Below are positions 24,923-36,369 of a stretch of 64,000 bases of DNA, one piece after another. Numbering within the stretch: position 1 is the first letter of the stretch; each line of letters starts with the position of its first letter. Where the stretch lies: the NCBI GenBank assembly GCA_021613535.1, contig CP075494.1, positions 4,464,001 through 4,528,000 on the forward strand. Reading direction: 5' to 3'. A model generated the notes under the pieces. It saw only the letters and a list, made by a program, of their open reading frames with translations. It ran no database searches and was not told the origin of the DNA. Source of the stretch: Adineta vaga (lineage: Eukaryota; Rotifera). A program made the position numbers and the translations under genes.

Positions 24923-25860
24923 CTCTGAATATGAACTTTTTTATCTCGTTTTTGCTGCAAACATTAAACAGGTGTACTTTATCTGTGCTTCTCTTTTACA
25001 TATCAGAAAAATTAATGTGATCGTTTTTAGATCTTTCTCATTTTAAGCAAATATGCATTTACTATTGAAATAAGAATTATCAGATTCCGTTCAGCAAAAA
25101 AATGCATCCGTTTGAAAATAATATTTTCAATCAACATAAATAATTAATTTTTGTAAATCTTTTCTGTTGTTTTCTTTTAAATTAATTTAAACTCTGAAAT
25201 CTCGAAATATATTAGTTTTAAGAGAATTCGTTTTTCATAGAAATCAACTATACAATGAATAAAATACATCCAGAATTAGTATTAGATGTGCGACAATTAT
25301 CAGAAACAGGTGCTCAAATTTCATCCAGAACATCCGTTAACACCGCAATTAATTGACTTCAAATCATATGTAGATTCCAAGTTTTGTTGGAAACTCGCAA
25401 TGAACATTAGAAGAAAGAACTAGCAACGTGGCATCACGTATACTTTGGGTGAGTTTTCAGATGCATTCTTTTATCAAATAATCTTTTACTCTTACGATAG
25501 ATCGTTGGTTTGAAGATACAAGTCGTGGTGGTCAACCATTAGGTGATATATAGAAGGGTGTGGGTGTGGGTGTAGATGTGAGTGACGTTGGTTCTTACTG
25601 TATCTTCATCCACACCCACAACAATGTACAACTTATAATCAAAGTAGCATTTTTACCACAATCTTTAGAAAACTAAAGCAACAAATAAAACTTTAATTTA
25701 TTCCAAGTTGTCTGTTTTGTGATGTAGTGATATACAGATGAAGAAAGTTTTTATTGACTCTAACTAACAATGCTCGATAAGGATATAACAGCACACACCA
25801 TAAAGCTAATATATATATATATTTAAAAACAAGTCTTATAGTGTAAGATTGTCATTTTGT
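24923..25860. other. Intergenic stretch with a coding remnant and a foldback element
   Basis: Plus-strand pieces around 25255-25550 read like degraded protein (HPELVLDVRQLSETG, later DRWFEDTSRGGQPLGDI) with stops and frame changes; the family is not recognised. A foldback element follows at 25556-25620, then a TA run near 25810-25822. Confidence 0.4.
25556..25620. repeat. Foldback element A with telomere-like arms
   Basis: The left arm 25565-25578 (TGTGGGTGTAGATG) pairs with the right arm 25607-25620 (CATCCACACCCACA) at 13 of 14 positions around a 28-bp loop. Further GGGTG units precede the left arm from 25556. Compare the elements at 27408, 52605 and 60987. Confidence 0.6.
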
Positions 25861-28123
25861 TTATACTTGCGCACGGATTAATTTTTGATAATTTCGTTTT
25901 TCACGTGTTTTTCTGGCGAGTGAAGTACGTTCACGTCGTATTTCTTCACGTTCTTTTCGAGTAACATCAATACCAAAGACATATTTGAGTACATCGAGAA
26001 CAATAACAAACCCCAAAACGCACGATATAGCTATGATAACAATATATCCAAAACTTCTCGCCACATATCTACGAACATATATACTGGTGGCTATGTGCTC
26101 ACAATAATTTCCCGAAGTACCATATAAACATTCGCATCGAAAATTTAAATATAATGGTCGGCAAAACACCTTTGTTTAAGCATGTGATATTATCACAGTA
26201 ATTAATCATATGTTCACAATGTGTACCCATCCGTCCTCGGTTACAATTGCAGAAGAAATGTGTGATATTCAATTTCACACAAGTACCTGAGATATATATA
26301 TATACTTCTTTCAGAAAAATATTGGAGAAATTCAAACCTCTTTGTAAGCATGTGTTCCATTTACAAGGTTCAATATTCTGTTCACAATTCGTACCAGTAT
26401 AACCAGGCATACAAGTACAGCTGTAACCATGAGAGACAGTGGGATCATCCATACAACTAACCATGTTACGACAAGGTTTTGTATCACAAGCTTTCATTGA
26501 TATGTTGCAAAAGGTTCCAATGTAGTTACTATCATTACATTTACGAGGAACATAATAAGATAATAATGATGGTTGTTTTTCTGCAATAAAAAAAGAGACA
26601 GAATAACATTGAAAATACTAATGGTTCTCATCATTAGGTCAAGTACAAATATTTGTGATTGCTTTACTCTGAACATACCCACTGATGGATCACTTGTTTT
26701 CGTAGTTGATTCTTCATGTGATAAATCCCCTAAAACAGATTAGAAAACATATCGTATTATAATTGATAATAATTTTCAGTAAATATCGACCTTCATGTTT
26801 TTGAGTGGATGTTAGTATATCTGTTGACGAACTTTCTACTGAAAACAAATTTCGTTGTAAATCTAATTATTGCTATAAGTTACCGAAAGATGTAGTTGAC
26901 GAGGGATTGATTATGTTTCTGATATCGTTCGTGGTTCCAGTTTGAGTAGTCGGAGCAGTTTCCACTGTGCTAGTGACTGATCCGGTTACCGATGAACTAG
27001 TTACTACAGGTTGTGATGTGCTTGAGAATTGAGTAGTTAATACTAATTCGTCTGTAGGAGTGACTGATCCGGTTGTTAATGAACCAACTACCATAGGTTG
27101 TAGTAAAGTTGATGATGACGAAGTTACAACAGTTTCGTCTATTGTATTGGGCAATCTGCTGGTAGGTAAACTTGAGTCAGAGAAATGAGATGTTTCTGAA
27201 GTTTCAGAGGTTGAAACAACATTCTCATCTATCGAAGTTGTTACTGTGTCCATAAATTCCTTGTTCTCGATGATGGTAATCTTGTTATATCTTGCGAAGT
27301 TGAAACAGTTTCACTGCTTGCAGACATAGAGGATGGTAGTGTAGTTGGATCTATATCATTTTTATTCTATACTATTGATATATACAATAAGAGCATAATA
27401 AACTAGGATCTTGAGGGACAATGATTCTGAAAGACTCTGAAAGATTGTATCTGAATATGGATGAGAATAATGTATAAGCTCACACCCTCAAGATATAGTC
27501 TCAGTGTCACAAATATTTGTGTCATGTCTACACATGGAATCATCCTATTCACTGGAAAATGCTTAAATCAAAAGAAAAACTAAATGTGCCCATTATTGTT
27601 TGCTCTCCGGTGTTGTTTTTTTAGGGTAAATAAAAACCTTACCTGTAGGAGTAGGACGAGTACAATCTGATGGTACGGATGAATTCAACGCCATAGTTGG
27701 CTCATTCGTATCATGCCATGTATTATTGATCCATATCTTCCAACGATATCCACTAATCTGACAATAAATCGTACGGTCCCAATATAACAATTTCCAGACA
27801 TTCCAAACATCAGAGCAGGGAATATTATCTCGCGTTAACTCACCATATTGAGTAAGCGTCCACTTGATTTTATTAGAATCAATAATAAATCTCCCCTGTT
27901 TATTGGGTTCTATGTTGATACCATTACATGATTCTCCATTCACTAGCAGACACAAAAGATAAATTAGTGGATCTCGTAATTGATTTCTACTTATTTTGAC
28001 ATGTAAATTAGCTCCTCTCGATAAAAATTTTTGCAAAAATCTAAAGATGCCACACGTTAAGGCTATACATATTGGCTTCGAAACTGTTAAAAATGTATTT
28101 GAATTTATAGAAGCTTTTTTCAT
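25861..28123 (-). CDS. Mucin-like, EGF-domain type I membrane protein (six or more exons, two frameshifts)
   Basis: Exons traced: 28123-27643, 27350-26884, 26838-26791, 26729-26679, 26580-26338 and 26286-25861, together about 571 codons. The first exon codes an extracellular region with Cys/Trp pattern (CSDVWNVWKLLYW). The second is Ser/Thr/Val-rich mucin-like stalk. Then come EGF modules (CTCMPGYTGTNCE, CNRGRMGTHCE, CECLYGTSGNYCE), a transmembrane helix (YIVIIAISCVLGFVIVLDVL) and a basic cytoplasmic tail. Two 1-nt problems appear: one base short near 27270 in the stalk, and one surplus T in a TTTT run near 26165. Intron phase is otherwise constant (phase 1), typical of EGF exon shuffling. 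The first intron is 292 bp, far longer than the others, and contains foldback element E. The true 5' end may be another exon. A truncated copy lies at 32519-32899. Confidence 0.65.
27408..27494. repeat. Foldback element E inside an intron
   Basis: Perfect 10-bp terminal inverted repeat: ATCTTGAGGG at 27408-27417 and CCCTCAAGAT at 27485-27494. The inner right side reads CACACCCTC, i.e. GAGGGTGTG on the other strand. It lies within the 292-bp intron 27351-27642 of the EGF gene, whose other introns are about 50-100 bp. Confidence 0.6.
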
Positions 28124-29689
28124 AAAATTAGCATATGCTTTATGTCATGTGTTCTGATTCGACTGTCTGTAGTAACTATATAATTCACTATTTTCTACAT
28201 CACTTTCAAATCTGCATTATGTGCTTAAAAGTGAAACGTTTTCAAATAAATCCCGATGACGTCCAAACAGATTTGTTTTTCATTAATTACTGTTAAAATC
28301 GTTACCCAAAGAAATTGTAGAAAAACAAAAGTACAAGAAGATCAGTATGTGTGCACCTTGCTTTGCTATTCCAATCTAAAATTTACGATATTATTACTGA
28401 AGAAAGAAGTATTAAACGAGATCATACCATCATAATGAAACTATCAGAAGTAATTCACTAGTTTTAACTCAATATCTCGTTATTTCTAGTCATTTTTCTA
28501 CTTTAAACGAGAAACAGAACAACAAAATCTCCGAATGTTTTTCATCTAAATATTGATGCACTTTTAAAGGTTGATATATCAAAATAAATTAGCGACTATA
28601 ATTGAAACTTTCGTGCCTGACTTCTCAAAGAAAAAATATGCGAGATTGTTATTACTTATATCAATACTGGCTAATGTTTCTATCATCGTAATATGTGCTA
28701 TTATCGAATGTTGATTTTTGTATCAGATACATTGTATTGGATGAACATTTTCATCCTAATACTTCGGCTTTGAAAACTCATCCATAATATGATTCATTAC
28801 ATATATATGATTTTTAGATCTATTCAGAATCTTTATATCGGTATGCATATGTCGCAAGAATAATTAAAATGTAGGAATATTTTAATTTCTCGTAGGAGAA
28901 ATAATCAAGTAGAAAGTTAATCTGAAGTTTCACTTTGCATCAAACGAATGATGTTATTGATGATTTATTCATAGTAACTTTCGTAGTTGAAACAAATATT
29001 GACATTGTTGCTGAAATGCAAAATACTGATCAATAGCGAAGAAATATTCAACATAATTTTCTTTAAAACACACAATACGAATACTGATGTGTTGCATTTG
29101 TCGAAGTTGATGAGATGACATCACTTTCGATAGTTGACACTTCAAGATTGGATGATGGTTCGGTCGACATTGCGAATCCACCGAATAAATCTAGCAGATA
29201 AGTAGTTGCATAGAGTGAATTTAGCTTTTGAATATATGTTTACGACGAGCATGAAAGTGGTGGACAACGACGAAAATAGAAAAAATTGTTCATTTTACTT
29301 GACCATCTCTCAACAAACAAATTATTCACAAGACTACCTAAAGAGATATTCATAAAGAACCGAACGTTGTTCATCGTCAGAGGACGTGGGTTGTTGCTGC
29401 GATGGATGAGTTTGTCATCCTTTGGATGAGAATGATACATGATTGATCATAGAAACATTCTAGCTTTGAAGCATAGAAATAAGAATAGCGATTCAATGAC
29501 GATGAGAATACGTTTGATAATCTGACTATGATTATATTTGAATGTACATTCTAGGCATGTCAAAGAAATTCCTTTTTCTGGAATTCTGCACATACTTCAA
29601 GATTATAGTATATAAATCTATTTATTTTCATCTAAAAACTCTTTCGAAAGACATCTTAAAAATCTTTATTTTTATCTTTGAAAATATGA
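28124..29689. other. Gene-poor stretch
   Basis: Short minus-strand ORFs at 28969-29181 and 29240-29440 have no recognisable domain and no splice partners. The rest is AT-rich with no repeats I can define. A lost or unrecognised gene is possible around 28.9-29.4 kb, but I cannot support one. Confidence 0.45.
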
Positions 29690-30814
29690 TCATGGAAGAT
29701 AATCTTCAATGGCAAATGGATATCCTATATGAATTCCTTTTCCACCAGCATCAGGTGTTGTCCAAAAACGAAGATGATTGAGGCGTGAATTTGATACGGC
29801 TTCTAAGGCGAATGCTTGACCATATTCTCTTCTTTGTGTATTATTCGCAAAATAGTATGTTTCAGCAATACCGTAGAATTTTGGAGCACCAAGTACTGAT
29901 AATGATGCATCTGCATCATTGAGAACATGGTTCACTAGATTTGCATAAGTGGACGTATTTCGATCGATATAACACGAAAAATCGATTCGTTTTGGAAGGG
30001 GTAATTGCTGATTTTTTAGGAAATTTAGAGAACGATATACCCAATACATGCTTCGATGTCCATTAAGAGCTGGATATTGCGGATCGATGTAACTTGCTTC
30101 TAGAATAATAGCTTCTCGTGCATCAACTAAAAAATAAATGGTCGGAGTAAAACCAGCTGCTGCAATTGTGGTAAGGAAACGTGGATAATGTGTACTGAGA
30201 AACCAATCTTGATTAGCCTTTGCTCCAATCATCACTTCATAGTCGAGATAAACTCTCTCAACTACAAGAATACCATCAGGATTTCTAACATTAGCAATAG
30301 CAGCAAGAATACTATCAGTAGTATTTTCAACACGTGCCGTAAATTCAGTAACATTCAAATGATCAGGTCCAAAACCTACTGTTACATTACCAGTTCGATA
30401 GTCAGCTGCACCTAACCAAAAAAGTGCAATATTAAGTCGTAATCGATGATTATCAACATGACTCTGAATGGATGCTACATCTTCAGCATATCGATTTAAA
30501 TTAATATGTTCTTGTTCACTTATTGGAAATGTAGCAAGCCAATATTGATTAGTTTTTGTCCCTGGTTCATTGCCAAACCAAATATCTAGAGTAAGAAAAC
30601 GTGCACCCCTATCAGCCATACCTTGAAGTTGAATAAGAACATTGTTTCGAACGGTTGAATTATGATATTGAGTGAGAAAAGCAGTTTCAGTAAAATTAGC
30701 TCCATATGCATGATAATCCACTCCGACTTCATAAGCAAATGAATTAGGTATCATAGTAAATGTTAGAAGAATTTTAATTCCAAAAAGAAAACAAACTTGC
30801 ATAAAAGGCGACAT
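29690..30814 (-). CDS. Secreted single-exon protein, possibly TIM-barrel glycoside-hydrolase-like
   Basis: Intronless, 374 aa. An N-terminal signal peptide (KILLTFTMIPNSFA) precedes a mature part with alternating strands and helices suggestive of a (beta/alpha)8 barrel: GVDYHAYGANFTE, GARFLTLDIWFGNEPG, LRLNIALFWLGAADY, ILVVERVYLDYE, FTPTIYFLVDAREA, RIDFSCYIDRN and LNHLRFWTTPDAGGKG. Acidic residues at strand ends (ERVYLDYE) would suit a hydrolase active site, but I cannot name a family and this call is structural guesswork. Several N-x-S/T sites agree with secretion. Absence of introns, unlike most neighbours, is compatible with horizontal origin. The stop is at 29690-29692 and the start at the ATG at 30812-30814. 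Confidence 0.6.
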   Translation of the reverse strand: MSPFMQVCFLFGIKILLTFTMIPNSFAYEVGVDYHAYGANFTETAFLTQYHNSTVRNNVLIQLQGMADRGARFLTLDIWFGNEPGTKTNQYWLATFPISEQEHINLNRYAEDVASIQSHVDNHRLRLNIALFWLGAADYRTGNVTVGFGPDHLNVTEFTARVENTTDSILAAIANVRNPDGILVVERVYLDYEVMIGAKANQDWFLSTHYPRFLTTIAAAGFTPTIYFLVDAREAIILEASYIDPQYPALNGHRSMYWVYRSLNFLKNQQLPLPKRIDFSCYIDRNTSTYANLVNHVLNDADASLSVLGAPKFYGIAETYYFANNTQRREYGQAFALEAVSNSRLNHLRFWTTPDAGGKGIHIGYPFAIEDYLP

Positions 30815-32509
30815 TTTACACTGGTAAAAAGAATGTTTGACGATTAAGTTTTTAGTACTTTGTCGATGGTCTTTTTGTTATCTTTCAGATGAAATAAGTT
30901 TAATATATAATTTTATCTACATGTTGTGAGTGAGACGCTTCTAAATGCGTTTGTTTTATGATAAAGATCCTTCAAAATGAAACAATGTCCTCTCAAACAG
31001 TTTCAATTTATAAATTTGTTAGGTTCTCATGAAACACGTAGATATGGGTGTGCCTTAATATTATTTACTCTTCGATACCATATCACCCTGACCATGACCA
31101 GCCTTCACTGTCAAAATACTGAATTTATAAGTCCTTCTACATGCTCTTTCATTTGAAATACTCAAAAAAAAAGAGTTACATTTTTTATACGATTGAAATT
31201 CTCGATTGAATCGTGGCTATCTCTTAATAATTGATGTTCATTATTTATATAATAATTTTGTAATGATACAGTAAGATGCAAAAAAATTGCCGTTGGACTT
31301 CTCAAAGCTTGTCTTACAGAAATATGAGCTGTTAAGACTTTTTTATATTGCTACATTACAGAGGTACTATAATCTACAAATATGTTAATCTTTAAAAGTT
31401 CCGGGCTCTCTCTTACAGTTTATACGAGAAAATAACCTTACATCCTAATTTGATTCTACTTCCCATCTTAGAGTCCTTTTGATTCGTTACTATCTCGAAG
31501 TTCTTCGTTTATAGCAATTGAGAAAATGATCTGACAGAAGAATTCAACCAGATTGAGACGTGTATTATTGGGTGACCAAATATTAATTTCATTTATATCG
31601 GACTAGCGGATTACTTTATTAGCCTCACTGTTACACCATGCTACACTTCTCGATCTTGAAAATTCGTTTATAATTAGTATGAATAAAGGTCAGTCATATA
31701 CAAGTAGTTTCAAACTTCTTCGCAATGGTCACTACTTCAACAATTTAAGATAATGTATGGGTCAGATCACACACAACTAGCGTGTGAATTATGAGTCATT
31801 TTTATGAAATTGTATCATAGTTTTTGAGCAGTAACTAACGTTCGCAAATACTTCTAACATAATCGTTCGAAGGACATACGAAACAGTATTAAGCAAAGTC
31901 TATGTACTAAACAGCAATTTGTTTGCACTTCATCGCATAGAAATTCTTGTTTCATGCAATCCATCAAAGAAATATTTGTATTCATTGCAATAAACATAGA
32001 ACTCATGATAATATTTGAAAAGATTATTCTCCATCTGTCTTTTTTTCAGACAACGGATAGAAGCATTTGATTACTTGCAATGCTAAATATTGTTTGCGAA
32101 CACACGATTGTTAATGTCTATGAAATCTTTCTTCTACAGTATAAACATTTCACTATGTGTTTATAGGCTATGCTATTAATTCAGATTAAATAATTTTTAT
32201 TGACGATTCTAATAAAATGGTATGATGTTTAGTATCATTCGAAGCTACTCATTCTACTTTGAAATTTTAGTTTGGTTTAATCAAGCAAAGTGTCTTGATT
32301 TTGTGCATCACAATTATCCATTTATCTGCACAAGATAAATCAAGTGAGATTTTTTTGCCATAAAAGAGCCATCTCAAAACATGTTTCGATTCAATAATTT
32401 TTCTCCGACACTCAACAGACTAAGTTGAATCGAACATTCGTAATGAAGATCTATCATATAAAAAAATCGTAAACCACGCCCACTCATCAAAGAGTACGTA
32501 GCATTATCA
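30815..32509. other. Longest plainly gene-free stretch on the left half
   Basis: About 1.7 kb of AT-rich sequence without an ORF resembling protein and without obvious tandem repeats. It separates the secreted protein gene from the truncated EGF copy and may contain decayed sequence of the duplicated EGF gene that is no longer recognisable. Confidence 0.5.
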
Positions 32510-32518
32510 ATGATTAGG

Positions 32519-32899
32519 AACTGTACTTGTACTCCGGAAAGAACAGGCATTCATTGTGAACATATGATTAATTATTGTGATAACATCACATGTTTCAATA
32601 GAGAAATCTGTCGACCATTACTTTTAAATTACAAATGTGAATGTTTGTATGGAGCATCCGGTGATGATTGTGAACTTATTGCTACTAACATCGTTATTTG
32701 TCAGCAGTATGTCGCTAAAAGTTTCTCTTACATAGCTATTCTAGCTATAGCAATGGCGATTGGTTCTATTGTAATTCTTGATATTTTGAAATACGTTTTT
32801 GGTATTGATGTAGCTAAAGAGGAACGTGATTTATATCGACATCGACGAGCTTTACTCAAATCTAAATCGTATGGAAAACAACAATGTCCGAAATTATAG
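32519..32899 (+). pseudogene. 5'-truncated inverted copy of the EGF membrane protein C-terminus
   Basis: Reads CTCTPERTGIHCEHMINYCDNITC, then CRPLLLNYKCECLYGASG, a transmembrane helix and a basic tail, matching the last exon of the gene at 25861-28123 nearly residue for residue (HCEHMINYCDNITC is identical). It lacks signal peptide, stalk and the other EGF modules, and similarity stops abruptly near 32519. It is in the opposite orientation, 6 kb from the parent. Unlike the parent it has no frameshift at the NREICRP position, which shows what the parent's frame should be. A short expressed product from the ATG at 32510 is possible but unlikely. Confidence 0.7.
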
Positions 32900-32954
32900 C
32901 ATATATATTTTATTCATTCATAAAGATATTTGCTAAGCCACAAAATAACTATAA

Positions 32955-34571
32955 TTAAGAATAAAATCCCAAAAATGATTTTTGTTGATTTTGTTTCTTC
33001 TTTTTTAGTCTTCGTCTTTCTTTTGATGTTGTCCCATTCTCCAGATCATCGGACGATGTTTCTTCAAGTGCATTCTTACGTGAATAGATTTCAGCAATAC
33101 TAGTTGACTCATGAATATCTTCACCACTACCAGGTATCCCAAGTTCAACACATAAACGACGAGCGTTTTCGATACTTAATTTATCGAACTTATGTTCAAT
33201 CACAAGTCGTCCATCACGTAAAAGTGCAGGATCAATGCCTTTCACATCACAATTGAACGTACAGATGATTTGTTGATGCATTGCATCACCAAGTAAACCA
33301 TCAGACAGATTGAGTAGATTAGCAACAGCTTGATTAGGTAACAAGTTATCTTGTTGTCGATCACGAATGATGTTTTCAGCGTCTTCAACAATGAGAATTG
33401 AGTTGGGATGTTGCATCAAGAATGGAAGAAAACCAGGTTTTGTCATATCCTAAATCATGCATAAAAATACCAATATAAGATAGTTGATCAGATCACTTAC
33501 ATTGACTAGATCAGGTGGAACATAGATTAAACTTTTATCTTCAATTTCATTGATTAAATAACGAAGATAATATGTTTTTCCTGTTCCTGGTGGACCATGT
33601 AATAACGTAATACCAGTTGAATCTTTTTCTTGAAGATCTTCCAAAAGTTCTTCATGAATCTCAGGAAAATCATCACCATAATGAAGTTTCAAATCAGCAA
33701 TATGTGGTTTCTTCATTCGAATGGAGGATGTATAAAATCCATGTTGTGCATCATGACATACCATTTGTAAAGTTGCTTCTGTTACTGGATATAATTTAAA
33801 TTTCGATAATTGTTGTAGTAAAGTTCGTGCTTCTTTAGCTTTTTGTGGTACATGAAAAACCTGAATAAATCGAAAGAATATTTTATATAACATATATGTA
33901 TATATATTTAAATAATTTAAAGATTATTTTACTTGAATAGTAGAAAAACAATGAAAGACACCTTCTTCTTGATCTGGCTCGAGATTATTTATATTGTCCA
34001 CATTTGCAGGACTCAGAGAACCACCAGAAAGTTGTACTGAAATCATAATTCAAAAAAATCTCAATCTAACAAATCATATACAATTCATCAACTTACATGA
34101 AAGATAATCTCCCATGTTGATATAAACATCAGTCATAAGAGAAAAATCATCATGAATATCATAACTTGAGTTGTAAATAAACGTGTCCGGATTTACTTTG
34201 TATTCGTTTGCGAGAAAACGTATCACACTAAAAGATAAACAAAATAATTTCATAATTCAAATACATGAGATGTTTTTCAAATACTTTGTGCTGCTATACA
34301 TTCCACCTTGTCTTCGTTTTCCATTCCATTTTCGTCCTCGATTAATCGTTGAGAATCGACCATAAATATTGTACGTATAAGTATCCCCATATTCACCTAA
34401 ATTACCTTGTAATTCCGACATTGTACATGGTAGTGCTCGATATTGAAGTGCAAAAAGTGTTGGACCATAAATCACTTGTCCTTGTTGATTTGTCAGCTGT
34501 AAAAGATTGTCATTTGTTAACGGTGCAATTTCAGATGCACCAGAATAATTCGAACATAAACTAGATGCCAT
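32955..34571 (-). CDS. AAA+ ATPase, bacterial-like, copy 1 of a direct duplication
   Basis: Five exons: 34571-34285, 34227-34097, 34036-33933, 33860-33501 and 33449-32955, giving 458 aa with every phase consistent. Walker A is GPPGTGKT (residues 263-270) and Walker B is ILIVEDAE (312-319). Downstream come a sensor-1-like segment ICTFNCDV and the arginine-bearing DPALLRDGRL, a BCS1/proteasomal-AAA-like arrangement. The N-terminal 170 residues are family-specific and the C-terminal tail is basic. There is no signal peptide or membrane helix, so it is probably cytosolic or nuclear. It is a paralogue of 42993-44595. The ATPase core reminds me of uncharacterised bacterial AAA proteins, so horizontal origin followed by intron gain is possible. 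A TA run at about 34713-34732 lies upstream. The substrate is unknown. Confidence 0.85.
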
Positions 34572-34958
34572 TGTAATTGAAAGAAAATCAATTGCGTCTG
34601 ACAAATTTTACAGAAAAAGAACGAGAATGTGTTTTGTGTGCACCTTTTATTTTTACAATTGATTGTGAAAGAACGTGTTGTGTGACTACCTTTTTCTTCT
34701 AAAAAGCATCGTCGATATATATATATATATGTAAAGTCGTATCGCCTGTTATTTGTAAAAAATGAATCATTCCTTTATCGTTCCTTTCGTCACTCTTATT
34801 CAACTAATCTATCTTTTTTCTTGAAACACACGTAATGAAGAAATATATCATTATCTTTTATTTGAAATGCATATTAAATTTCACAATCAAATTTCTACTA
34901 CATATTAGAAAAAGAGTAAATAAAAGAAAAGTTTATATGGCATATAGAATATGATGTT
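34572..34958. other. Intergenic region between AAA copy 1 and the reductase gene
   Basis: Contains a (TA)n tract near 34713-34732, a candidate TATA-type element or microsatellite for the AAA gene. Nothing else. Confidence 0.45.
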
Positions 34959-35999
34959 TTATTTTTGTTGTAATTTACCAAATTGTATTGTTAAATCTTC
35001 GATCGTCTTTTTAAATGGAGTGTAACTTACACCTAATTGTTCCTTTGCTTTTGAACTATCGATATTATAATGTTCAGGTAATTGATAATCTTTTGAACCT
35101 GATGGCGTTGTTGCCTTGATATTTTCAGGAACAACTGAACTTTCATGAACAATATTAACTATTTCTTGTTGACTCCAACTTTCATCTGCTGCTATTAAAT
35201 ATCGTTCATTTGCATCTGTCATCTTTTCTAAAGCAGCAACATGTGTATAAGCAACATCTCGAACATCAACTTGTTTTGGTACACGTGTTTCAGGAACGTT
35301 GGCATCTTTTCCACTAGTAACTAATGACCATATCATAACATTGGATTGATGAATATCATCAATTGTTTGAAAATCTCGAACGGATGGACCAAACACCATG
35401 GGTTCACAAATTGTTGCAATAGTAAATGAAGGTTTTTTCTCTTCCATAAATTTCCATGCAGCACGTTCAGCACATGCTTTTGATGCACGATAAGCTGTCA
35501 TTGGATCATCTTTAGCAGCAACACCTTGTTCATAAGTGATGGGAGACCAATCTTTTTCTGTATAAGTGTATCCAGGACGAAAACCTTTACTGGGATCAAT
35601 AATTGAAGCAAACGATGATGTTATAACAATACGTTTTATTTTCTGACCATTTTTTTCATTATAATCATGAGCAGCTTCTAGAACTCGAACAGTTCCATTA
35701 ATTGCTGGAAGAATTAAATCTTTTTCTGGATCTGTGACTTTGAAATGAAATGGTGAAGCAACATGAATAATTCCATCAACATCACGAACAGCTTCATCAA
35801 ATGAATCAGTTGTAATATCAGCAACATAAACGAATGATATTTGTTTTCGATATTCTTGAGAAATACCATCAAGTACTTGTTTTTCTTTTGCTGGAGATCG
35901 AACTGTTCCACGAACATTATATCCTTTTTCAAGAAGATATCGAACGATCCATCCACTAATGAATGAACTAGCACCAGTAACAAGAATTGTTTTTGTCAT
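34959..35999 (-). CDS. NAD(P)-dependent reductase, dihydroflavonol-reductase/GRE2-like extended SDR
   Basis: Intronless, 346 aa from the ATG at 35997-35999 (MTKTILVTGASSF). The Rossmann motif TGASSFISGW sits at the N-terminus. The catalytic Tyr and Lys are in YRASKACAERAAW (Y-x-x-x-K), preceded by the Ser of ITSSFAS. Such enzymes reduce aldehydes or ketones using NADPH, as yeast GRE2 (methylglyoxal/isovaleraldehyde reductase) and plant dihydroflavonol reductases do; substrate here is unknown. The length is typical for the family. Thirty bases upstream in the same frame is another possible start giving a His-rich leader, which I consider non-coding. The missing introns and closer resemblance to fungal and plant members suggest transfer, to be tested by phylogeny. 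Confidence 0.88.
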   Translation of the reverse strand: MTKTILVTGASSFISGWIVRYLLEKGYNVRGTVRSPAKEKQVLDGISQEYRKQISFVYVADITTDSFDEAVRDVDGIIHVASPFHFKVTDPEKDLILPAINGTVRVLEAAHDYNEKNGQKIKRIVITSSFASIIDPSKGFRPGYTYTEKDWSPITYEQGVAAKDDPMTAYRASKACAERAAWKFMEEKKPSFTIATICEPMVFGPSVRDFQTIDDIHQSNVMIWSLVTSGKDANVPETRVPKQVDVRDVAYTHVAALEKMTDANERYLIAADESWSQQEIVNIVHESSVVPENIKATTPSGSKDYQLPEHYNIDSSKAKEQLGVSYTPFKKTIEDLTIQFGKLQQK

Positions 36000-36369
36000 A
36001 ATGATGATGTATGAAAAGTGATGGTGCAAAGTCTATAGTATGTTTTCTTTTGCTTTGTAATCAAATGATGTAAACCACGCGCTTTTAAATGAAAAAACAA
36101 AAGGAGAGAACAACGTGTGTGTTGACATTTTGTTTTTTCTTCTCTTCACGTCGATAAATGATAATATCCAAAATATGACGTCGTTTTTATACTTCTATTC
36201 GACACCGATTCCACGTACAGTTATTTCATATAAGACGTGTCACTGGTTGTCGATGTAATGTATTGTACTTTATGATGAAGCGAAAAATATAACTATCTTA
36301 CATCCTCATTCACACGCCAGTTATGAAAAAAAATTAGAATCTGATGTATTAAAAACTATAAATAACAGT
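36000..36369. other. Intergenic region between reductase and desaturase
   Basis: No coding signal; it is 5' flank of the reductase and 3' flank of the desaturase (both minus strand). Confidence 0.5.

Noticed and set aside
28969-29440. Two minus-strand ORFs as a hidden gene
   Set aside because: They cannot be joined by splice sites in a consistent frame and show no family signature.
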